DNA from: Phycisphaerales bacterium AB-hyl4
GTDB taxonomy: Bacteria; Planctomycetota; Phycisphaerae; Phycisphaerales; Phycisphaeraceae
Direction of reading: 5' to 3'
Length of the DNA: 64,000 nt
Assembly (NCBI GenBank): GCA_041821185.1
Contig: JBGUBD010000002.1
Location: forward strand, 310,001-374,000
The notes beneath the pieces were generated by a model, which had not been told where the DNA came from, did not search any database, and saw only the letters and a list, made by a program, of their open reading frames with translations. The first letter of the stretch is position 1. Every line of letters starts with the position of its first letter. The position numbers were made by a program, and so were the translations under genes. Below, piece by piece: positions 57,953 through 64,000 of the stretch.

Positions 57953-59311
57953 TCAGCCCGCCAGGCGGCTGTCGCGGAGGCGATCGCGTTGAGCGTTGAG
58001 CCAGTCGCGGTGGGCGGCGGCAAACTCGGCGATGGTTTCACCTTCGCCAAGCAGCTCGTCGGCCAGCTCAAGAGCCGCGTCGATGAGCAGTTCGGCTTCC
58101 TCGGCAAGACGTTCTTGCCGGTCGACCAAGTCGCTGAAGCCTTCTTCGAACGGGCGGACGGCGTCGGGCTGGGTTGCCTCGACACGTTCGACGACGATGC
58201 CGAGCACGAGCCCGAGCCCACTGATCGCGTCTGCATGGTTGACGAAGGCTCGGATCTGATCACCCTGACGGGCGAGCAACTCGGCGCGGGCGGCGGGACG
58301 TTCACGGCCAGAGGCCATCTGGGCGGCCTGGCTGGCCTGGTCCGCGGCTTCGTCGGCACGTTCGCTGACGCGTTCGTAGCGGTCGCGCACCGATGCGTGG
58401 TAGGCCTCGATCAACTGCTCGAACTCTTCACGCAGTGTTTCGAAGGCTTCGTTGCGATCGGCCTCGGCCTCGTCACGCCAGTCGGCGGTCTGCGCGGTTT
58501 GACCTTCAACCTTCTGTACCTGATCACGAAGCTCTTCCACCAGGCTGTCGATCAATTCAATCCGCTGATCTGCCAGCAAGAGGTCGGCTTCGCCAATCGT
58601 GATCTGGCCTTCAAGCTGCTCGGCCTCGGCTGCCTGCTTTTCGGCACGGAGCACGAGTTGGGCCGCTTCCTCCTCCAGCTCATACTGCTCATCACCCTCG
58701 GCGACGAACGCCTGATCGCGCAGGTCCCGGGCCTGGCCATGGGCGTCGTCGATCTGATCGCGAAGCTGCTGCCGTTGCTCGCGCAACTGTTCCAGCTCGC
58801 CGGCCACACGCTCGCGGCGCTGCTGGGTTTGCTCCCGACTGCCACGCTGTTCGCGGATTTCCTCGTTGAGCTGTTCGATCATCAACGCGTCGTCGCGGTC
58901 AAAGCGGCGGACGCGGGCGTTGGCCAGCTCGTAAGCACCCAGTTGGGTGATAATTGACCCGGCCCGCAGCCGAAGTGCGGCGTCCTCCCGGCCGGCGTCG
59001 CGAAGCATGCCCTGCGTCGCGGTGGCGTGAATGTCAGCCAGCAGGCGGCGGGCGATGACCTGCTGATCGCGGTCGCCATCGGTAATGACGGCGCGCAGGT
59101 TGTTCGCTGCTTGACCGAGTGTTTCGAGCCGATGCTCGGCCAGATTGCTTTCTTCCACGTCGGACACGAAGCCAAGCTGCGCTTCGTTGATCGTGGCGAC
59201 CGCGGCGTCGAGCTGCCGCTGGGCCGAGCCTTGGCGTTGTTCGTCGCAGCCGACGAGGGGGGCAAGGGCAAACAGGCTCGTCGCAGCCAGAACAAGTGTG
59301 GGTTGACGCAC
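57953..59311 (-). CDS. coiled-coil lipoprotein of unknown function
   Basis: The 452-residue protein starts at a GTG (59311) with AAGGAG seven bases upstream. A signal peptide and lipobox APLVGC (Cys22) follow. Most of the rest is helical, with long charged coiled coils at about residues 140-300 (LNEEIREQRGSREQTQQRRE; AAEAEQLEGQITIGEADLLL). Glu, Gln and Arg are strongly enriched. It is probably a membrane-anchored, rod-like envelope protein. I do not recognise a family. It precedes trpA by 94 bases on the same strand. Confidence 0.75.
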   Translation of the reverse strand: MRQPTLVLAATSLFALAPLVGCDEQRQGSAQRQLDAAVATINEAQLGFVSDVEESNLAEHRLETLGQAANNLRAVITDGDRDQQVIARRLLADIHATATQGMLRDAGREDAALRLRAGSIITQLGAYELANARVRRFDRDDALMIEQLNEEIREQRGSREQTQQRRERVAGELEQLREQRQQLRDQIDDAHGQARDLRDQAFVAEGDEQYELEEEAAQLVLRAEKQAAEAEQLEGQITIGEADLLLADQRIELIDSLVEELRDQVQKVEGQTAQTADWRDEAEADRNEAFETLREEFEQLIEAYHASVRDRYERVSERADEAADQASQAAQMASGRERPAARAELLARQGDQIRAFVNHADAISGLGLVLGIVVERVEATQPDAVRPFEEGFSDLVDRQERLAEEAELLIDAALELADELLGEGETIAEFAAAHRDWLNAQRDRLRDSRLAG

Positions 59312-59411
59312 GAGGCAGCTCCTTTTTCGCAACAAAAACACCGCATCCGGACGGGGTTAGCAGAATACCCCAAATTTGCCCGGTGGGAAAGTTGAGTCGG
59401 GTACGGATCAT

Positions 59412-59475
59412 GCGTGGGTTGGGTGTGGGGCGTGGGAGTGGGGCTTGAGGCTTGGGGCGTGAGGCTTGGGGGCAA
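59412..59475. repeat. G-rich simple repeat (GGGCTTGAGGCTTGGGG type)
   Basis: Degenerate units of GTGGGG, GGCTTGAG and GCTTGGGG run through the gap between the lipoprotein and transglutaminase-like genes. No credible protein is encoded. Confidence 0.6.
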
Positions 59476-59488
59476 GCCTCGGGAGTTA

Positions 59489-61033
59489 TCAGTCCGATGT
59501 CGAGCCTGTGTCGACGACGCTGATCTGCATTCGGCCGAGCACGGGGGCCAGCGCCACCATGTCGTTGGTCATTTCGTCGTCCGCCATCGACGAGACGCCG
59601 AGCGTGATGTGGGCCGCGTCGTAAGCGGCGTCCCACAGCGTCGCGTCGAGGTCGACCCATCGTCCGCCGACCTCGTTTTCGCCGGGCAGCCAGGCCTGTG
59701 TCCACATGTGCCCGCCGAAGACCTCCTCAGCACCGATGAATGCGTCAACGTAGATCAGCCCGGTCGCTGTGCGGGCGGGGATGTCCGCGGCGCGGAGCAG
59801 GGCGGCCAGCAGCACGGCGTGCTCGGTGCAGTCGCCCTGTGCGGTGCGCGCCACTTCGCTGGCAGTACCCAGGCCGACGGACAGGTCTTTTTCGGTGATG
59901 AAGTGTGCGACGAAGTCGCGTAGCCGTTCGGCGATGGCTTGCTTGTTAAGCGTGCCAGCCTCATCGCCCAGGGCGCGGTCGAGCAGCTTGCGGACTTCCG
60001 GGTCTTCGTGATCCATCATGGCTGAGGCGGCGCGATCCGCGTCGCGCGGCAGGTCGTCGCCGGGCTCGACGGGTCGGCTAAGGTCGACGGTGACGATGGC
60101 GGTGCGCTCGTCGCCCCATGTGACGCGTTGATAGCCGGTGCGTGGCAGTTGGATCGCGTCGAGGTTGATCTCGTCGTCGAAGGTCACGCGGTACACGGCC
60201 GACTGTAGCTGCCGAGGGGCGGGCAGCGGCTGATCGGGGGTAATGAACAGCGACGCGAGCAGCTCCGGCGGGTCGATATCGCTGCGGGCGAGCTGTTCGT
60301 CAGCGGCGAGCATGGTGATTTCCATGCCCGGCATGAGGTTGGTCGTGCTCTTGAGCTTTCGGCCGCGGTGGTCGACATGCTCGCGTACGCGGATGCCGGG
60401 CATGATCGACATCTGCGACTCCCATACCACTGCCGGCGCCACACGGCCGAACACTTCGACTTCCTCTTCGCCGACGATCTGCATCGTCGCTTCGAACGGC
60501 TGCGGACCGACGGAAAGATCAAGCGTTTTGAAGCGGATGGTTTCGTCGCCCGCCTGCATGCGCTGTTCGATGTAGCGCTGCGCCGCGGCGGGCGTCAGCC
60601 AGTCGTCTTCGAATGGTTCGAGTTTTTGCGATTGCGTTCGGCCGGCTTGCTCGCGGACCAGTTCCACGCCGCTTTCGGTGAAGCGCAGCGTCTGTTTCTG
60701 GGTCATCTGTCCGCTGAGAGTCGTGGAACTGGCTTCCACCGGCTGGCCGTCTAGCGTTTCGATGAACTGTGAGCCTTGCTCGATGTTCAGCGTGACCGGC
60801 CCACGGCGGATGGTGAACCGGGTCTGGGTATCGGTGGTGATCTTGCCGTCGCGCTCGGTCTGCCGGGTGTGCGACCAGCCGACGCGATCGTCGCCGAGCT
60901 TGACGACGAACCAGCGGTCGGCGTGGACTTTCTGGTCCGCCTCGGCCGAGGCGGCTGGCAGCGTCAACAGCACGAGCAGGCAAGGCAGCAGCCAGAGGCG
61001 ATTTTGCCCCTTTACGCGTAGATTTTGCTTCAT
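59489..61033 (-). CDS. secreted transglutaminase-like domain protein
   Basis: The 514-residue protein has a signal peptide (LWLLPCLLVLLTLPAASA) and an N-terminal beta-rich half with TRFTIRRGPVTLNIEQGS. A C-terminal transglutaminase-like fold carries a plausible catalytic triad: Cys in ARTAQGDCTEHAVLLAALLR, His in FGGHMWTQAWL and Asp in GGRWVDLDATLWDA. Proteins of this group act as proteases, amidases or peptide-crosslinking enzymes outside the cytoplasm; the reaction here is unknown. It is divergent from the ferredoxin reductase gene, with a 68-base gap, and precedes the coiled-coil lipoprotein on the same strand. Confidence 0.87.
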   Translation of the reverse strand: MKQNLRVKGQNRLWLLPCLLVLLTLPAASAEADQKVHADRWFVVKLGDDRVGWSHTRQTERDGKITTDTQTRFTIRRGPVTLNIEQGSQFIETLDGQPVEASSTTLSGQMTQKQTLRFTESGVELVREQAGRTQSQKLEPFEDDWLTPAAAQRYIEQRMQAGDETIRFKTLDLSVGPQPFEATMQIVGEEEVEVFGRVAPAVVWESQMSIMPGIRVREHVDHRGRKLKSTTNLMPGMEITMLAADEQLARSDIDPPELLASLFITPDQPLPAPRQLQSAVYRVTFDDEINLDAIQLPRTGYQRVTWGDERTAIVTVDLSRPVEPGDDLPRDADRAASAMMDHEDPEVRKLLDRALGDEAGTLNKQAIAERLRDFVAHFITEKDLSVGLGTASEVARTAQGDCTEHAVLLAALLRAADIPARTATGLIYVDAFIGAEEVFGGHMWTQAWLPGENEVGGRWVDLDATLWDAAYDAAHITLGVSSMADDEMTNDMVALAPVLGRMQISVVDTGSTSD

Positions 61034-61101
61034 GGGCTGCCATTGTACCGTGGTCCGCGGGGCCCGCGACAGGTGCAGGTGATTTGTATAAGATCACGGT
61101 T

Positions 61102-61938
61102 ATGACTGAAACGCTTACTGCGAAGATGCTCAATGCGACGCTCGTCAGTCGGGAAGACATCAACGACGAGTTGGCGGTGATTCGCGTCAAGCCGGACGAC
61201 GGCGAAGTGCCCGATTTCAAGCCGGGGCAGTACACGACGCTGGGTGTAGCCTTGTCGCCGGAGGAAGCGGACGAGGTCATGCCCACGCGCAGCGGCAAGC
61301 CGCATCCCAAGCCGAAGCTGCTCGTGCGGGCGTATTCGATTGCATCCTCGCCGAAGCAGCGGGAATTCCTGGAGTTCTTTCTCGTGCTCGTGCCCGAGGG
61401 GGCGTTGACGCCGCGGCTATGGAAGCTGCGCGAAGGCGATCGCCTGTTCATGGGCCCGAAGATCACCGGCAAGTTCACGCTCGACGACGTGCCCGAAGGC
61501 AAGGATCTGATCATGATCGCCACGGGCACGGGTCTGGCGCCGTTCCTGTCAATGCTCAACGAGTATCGGGGGACGAATCGTTGGCGTCGCTTCGTGGTCA
61601 TTCACGGCACGCGACTGTCGGCCGACCTCGGCTATCGCGCGGAGCTGGAGCGAATCGCGGCGGAAGATCCCAGCGTGTTCTACATCCCCACCGTCACGCG
61701 AGAGCCGGAGGACAGCAACTGGCAGGGACTCAAGGGCCGCGTCCACGTCGCCCTCGAGCCGAGTCATTACACCGAGATCACCGAAGGCGGCGAGATCACG
61801 CCCGAGCAATGCCACGTCTTCCTCTGCGGCAACCCGGCGATGATCGAACAAGTTACCTCCGAGCTTGGCGAACGCGGCTTCGTGACCAAAGACCGCGAAC
61901 ACCCGGAGGGGAACATCCACTTCGAGAGCTACTGGTAA
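61102..61938 (+). CDS. fpr: ferredoxin/flavodoxin-NADP reductase
   Basis: The 278-residue protein has the plant-type FNR layout. FAD binding is by RAYSIASSPKQREFLEFF. NADP binding is by LIMIATGTGLAPFLSML and VFLCGNPAMIEQV. The C terminus is HFESYW, where the terminal aromatic stacks on the flavin. It moves electrons between NADPH and ferredoxin or flavodoxin. The N-terminal half contains a 15-residue insertion (VALSPEEADEVMPTRSGKPH) before the FAD motif. The ATG at 61102 is used; a TTG at 61084 is the only upstream alternative. The ribosome site is weak. The gene leads into recO 77 bases later. Confidence 0.9.
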   Translation: MTETLTAKMLNATLVSREDINDELAVIRVKPDDGEVPDFKPGQYTTLGVALSPEEADEVMPTRSGKPHPKPKLLVRAYSIASSPKQREFLEFFLVLVPEGALTPRLWKLREGDRLFMGPKITGKFTLDDVPEGKDLIMIATGTGLAPFLSMLNEYRGTNRWRRFVVIHGTRLSADLGYRAELERIAAEDPSVFYIPTVTREPEDSNWQGLKGRVHVALEPSHYTEITEGGEITPEQCHVFLCGNPAMIEQVTSELGERGFVTKDREHPEGNIHFESYW

Positions 61939-61965
61939 ATCACCGTGGCCTGATCTGTGATTCGG

Positions 61966-61995
61966 GCAGTGCACCTTCAGGTGCACCGCTTTCGT
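61966..61995 (+). terminator. weak intrinsic terminator between fpr and recO
   Basis: GTGCACC (61969-61975) and GGTGCAC (61980-61986) form a 7-base stem around TTCA, extended by GC pairs and followed by CTTTCGTT. The T content is modest, so partial termination is most likely. Confidence 0.45.
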
Positions 61996-62015
61996 TGTGC
62001 CCTACAATTCTTCCA

Positions 62016-62750
62016 ATGTCGCGGTTCAAAGATCAGGCAATCTGCATCCGGCACGGCGAGTGGTCGGAGACGAGCCAACTCGTCGTGCTCATGACCGAGC
62101 AACTGGGCAAGGTGCGCGGCCTGGCCAAGGGCTCGAAGCGCACCAGCCCCTCGGCAGTGCAGCGATACTCCGGCGGGATCGAGTTGCTCACCCGTGGCGA
62201 GATCGTCGGCGTCCTCCGCTCCAACACCGAACTGGTCACGCTCATCGAGTGGGACTTGCAAGACGACTTCCGCCATCTGCACACCGACTTCGCTGCGCAG
62301 CAGCAGGCGTTTTATGCCGCCGACGTGGTCAATGCCCTGATGGCGGACCAGGACGCGCACCCTCGCACGTTTCACGCCCTGCGCAGCTACCTCGAAGCGT
62401 TGCGGCAGCCGAGCGGGTGGTCGGCTGCATTGCTGCGGTTTCAATGGACACTGCTGGATGACGCCGGCTATCGGCCGGAGCTATTCGATGATGTGCACAG
62501 CGGCGACGCGCTGCCCAACGTCGACGCGTATACGTTCGACCCCGTCGGCGGCGGACTCACCCAACGCGACGGCCGCAAGGACTGGCGCGTGCGACGGCAG
62601 ACGGTGGAGCTGCTGCGGCATGTTTCACAAGGCGACGAGCCCGCCGCGACGGAGGACGCGCTGTCGCGGGCGAATCGCCTGCTTTGCGTGTATCTGCGGA
62701 CGATCCTCGATCAGGAGCTGCCGACGATGCGCGTGGTGCTCGGCCGGTAA
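62016..62750 (+). CDS. recO: DNA repair protein RecO
   Basis: The 244-residue protein matches RecO in length and in its OB-fold start: FKDQAICIRHGEWSETSQLV, LVVLMTEQLGKVRGLAKGSKR, then a SNTELVTLIEWDL strand. The C-terminal part is helical. The zinc-binding Cys cluster of some RecO proteins is absent, as in several lineages. RecO anneals strands and helps load RecA with RecR. The ATG at 62016 is chosen because the longer open frame begins inside the reductase gene. It converges on the next gene with a 13-base gap. Confidence 0.85.
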   Translation: MSRFKDQAICIRHGEWSETSQLVVLMTEQLGKVRGLAKGSKRTSPSAVQRYSGGIELLTRGEIVGVLRSNTELVTLIEWDLQDDFRHLHTDFAAQQQAFYAADVVNALMADQDAHPRTFHALRSYLEALRQPSGWSAALLRFQWTLLDDAGYRPELFDDVHSGDALPNVDAYTFDPVGGGLTQRDGRKDWRVRRQTVELLRHVSQGDEPAATEDALSRANRLLCVYLRTILDQELPTMRVVLGR

Positions 62751-62763
62751 GGTGGGCTGCTGA

Positions 62764-63270
62764 TCATTTGCCTTCAATCCGCTGCACGTAGAACATCGAG
62801 TCGGCCGCGCGCGGGCCGATCATATGCCAGCTCAGCGGAAACTTCGGCCCCTTCGCGACGTAGCTTTCGAAGATGTGTCTGCCCCAGGCGTATTGCTGCT
62901 CGATGTTTTTCTCAACCTTCGCGGTGTCGGTGCTGGGGATGAAGGTGCGGGTGAGGTAGTTCCAGTTGGGGTCGAGGCGGATGAGCAGGTGGCCTTCGTC
63001 CCACTCGATGGGGTAGCCGTGCACGTAGCCTTCGCCGGTGTCGGGGGTGTGAAACCAGAAGCAGAGGAACTTGTCTTTGTCAGCGGTGGAGGTGTCCTGC
63101 GTGCCGCCGACGAGCAGCCGGGCGTGGCTGACGCGGACGGGGACCGTGCCCCATCGTTTCTTGGCGATCCAGGTTTCGCGTGTTTTCACGTCATAGAGCC
63201 CGACGTGGGCGTAGTCCACGCGGATGCGGTTCGTGCAGTACGAGCGATTGATCTTGCGGTCGGGTTGCAC
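62764..63270 (-). CDS. hypothetical protein
   Basis: A compact, beta-rich C-terminal region is clearly protein-like: VGLYDVKTRETWIAKKRWGT, DKFLCFWFHTPDTGEGYVHG, HLLIRLDPNWNYLTRTFIPS and FPLSWHMIGPRAADSMFYVQ. I do not recognise a family. The start is unresolved. The longest frame reaches 63414, but its first 45 residues look like translated non-coding DNA, so a GTG at 63270 is given as a provisional start. It converges on recO and is divergent from the next gene. Confidence 0.55.
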   Translation of the reverse strand: MQPDRKINRSYCTNRIRVDYAHVGLYDVKTRETWIAKKRWGTVPVRVSHARLLVGGTQDTSTADKDKFLCFWFHTPDTGEGYVHGYPIEWDEGHLLIRLDPNWNYLTRTFIPSTDTAKVEKNIEQQYAWGRHIFESYVAKGPKFPLSWHMIGPRAADSMFYVQRIEGK

Positions 63271-63430
63271 GGAGGTTCGCGAGTGTGCGGGCAAGGGGCG
63301 GCAGGGCGTGGCCGGTCTCTGTCTGACCGACCGCTGATCCCTGTGCACCGAACCCCGCTCGGTGACGTCAGGCCGATGGGCTGCTATCTTATTCGTCTTA
63401 GCCACCACCTGCACGAAGGAGCGACTCGCG

Positions 63431-63850
63431 ATGAATCAGGCTGCCCCGCCGAAGCTGCCCACCGTCACCGGCCGACTGGAAGAGAAGTCGGACGACCAGA
63501 TCGTCCTGCACGTGCTCGGCAGCGACTATCGCCTGCACCTGGTTACCGAAGGCCCCGTCGACGCGGAAGTGGGCGACCGTATCACCGGGACCATCCACCT
63601 GCACCCGCGCCGGGTGGACGTGTTCCCCTCCGGCGGGCGTTTTGTGGAGCCTGTGTTTGGCAGACCCCGCCGTATGCAGGGCCGGGTCGCCGGCGGCGAT
63701 GTCTCGGCCAATACGCTGTTCGTCCAGTGCGGGCCTGGGGTCATCGCCCACCTGATGGCCTCACAGAAAGCCAGCGACTTCGCCATCGGCCAGATCGTCG
63801 GTGCCGACGTCCAGCGCGGTGCGACGTTCCAACTCGTCGAGAAATCGTAA
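63431..63850 (+). CDS. hypothetical protein
   Basis: The 139-residue protein appears to consist of two beta-rich halves: GRLEEKSDDQIVLHVLGSDY with VGDRITGTIHLHPRRVDVFP, then GRPRRMQGRVAGGDVSANTL with IGQIVGADVQRGATFQLVEK. The pattern suggests a small OB-like or SH3-like barrel protein. I do not recognise a family. AAGGAG lies ten bases before the ATG at 63431, so the longer frame from 63362 is not used. The next gene, an epimerase, starts 48 bases later on the same strand. Confidence 0.68.
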   Translation: MNQAAPPKLPTVTGRLEEKSDDQIVLHVLGSDYRLHLVTEGPVDAEVGDRITGTIHLHPRRVDVFPSGGRFVEPVFGRPRRMQGRVAGGDVSANTLFVQCGPGVIAHLMASQKASDFAIGQIVGADVQRGATFQLVEKS

Positions 63851-63898
63851 ACCCGCGTCACTTGACCCTGTCCGTGCACCCGCGATGCTTCTTCTGCC

Positions 63899-64000
63899 AT
63901 GCCTGAAACTCTTAAACGCATCCTCGTCACCGGCGGCGCCGGCTTCCTCGGCTCGCACCTTTGCGAACGCCTTGTCGATCAGGGACACGACGTCATCTGC
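63899..64000 (+). CDS. NAD-dependent sugar-nucleotide epimerase/dehydratase, N-terminal fragment
   Basis: The last 102 bases open with ATG and encode [20 protein letters not shown] before the window ends. The GGAGFLGSH segment is the NAD-binding motif of extended short-chain dehydrogenases, and the wording is close to UDP-glucuronate decarboxylases and UDP-glucose epimerases. Only 34 residues are visible, so the exact substrate cannot be told. The reading frame is open to the last base. Confidence 0.8.
   Translation, partial: MPETLKRILVTGGAGFLGSHLCERLVDQGHDVIC

Overview
The window is high-GC bacterial chromosome with mixed-strand, mostly housekeeping gene content and no phage, insertion sequence or CRISPR array that I can see. 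Gene style suggests a planctomycete of the Phycisphaerae type. The signs are lipoproteins and secreted proteins of unknown function, a MamK-like actin, NarL-type hybrid kinases, a stand-alone ketosynthase, and the simple interspersed repeats typical of these genomes (GATTTCGGATTTCGG, GAAACCAGAAAC, ATTGCTAATTGCTGATTT types). The lineage is an inference; no rRNA is present.

Layout. 1-5 kb: end of a glutaminase, MarC membrane protein, a lipoprotein, DNA polymerase III delta (holA), a decayed rhodanese/DUF2892 gene, a hemolysin-III protein and a cold-shock protein. 5.3-12 kb: a six-gene minus-strand operon (GntR/UTRA regulator, thiolase-fold protein lacking thiolase catalytic residues, DUF35 zinc-ribbon protein, ADP-forming acyl-CoA synthetase, zinc alcohol dehydrogenase, amidohydrolase) that looks like an uncharacterised catabolic pathway. 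12-18 kb: two divergent paralogous hybrid histidine kinases whose receivers carry no output domain, one preceded by a MetOD1-domain protein. 18.4 kb: tRNA-Pro with a terminator. 18.6-22.2 kb: an aldolase-like / PfkB kinase / DUF4432 sugar operon with a predicted leaderless promoter. 22.3-31 kb: rny, a ketosynthase, small proteins, rpsO-pnp and a second cold-shock gene.

31-36.8 kb: MamK-family actin with a coiled-coil partner, a sugar isomerase with a ROK regulator, and a UbiA-family prenyltransferase. 36.8-38.1 kb: DAHP synthase preceded by a strong promoter, a 25-codon Phe/Trp-rich leader peptide too short for ordinary ORF calling, and a perfect intrinsic terminator: a complete transcription attenuator. 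38-48.7 kb: a degenerate GH2-like protein, fmt, a glycosyltransferase, glnA, small envelope proteins, an ABC ATPase with its large membrane partner, a PH-domain protein and hpt. 49-64 kb: phosphoribosyltransferase, pabB, tRNA-Arg, HDOD-GGDEF protein, large secreted proteins, trpA, a coiled-coil lipoprotein, transglutaminase-like protein, ferredoxin-NADP reductase, recO and the start of a sugar-nucleotide epimerase.

Aromatic and nitrogen metabolism genes (aroF, trpA, pabB, glnA, glutaminase) are dispersed rather than clustered. The most striking findings are the aroF leader-peptide attenuator, the MamK-like actin pair, and the DUF35/thiolase-fold operon. All functional calls come from reading the sequence; no database search was run.
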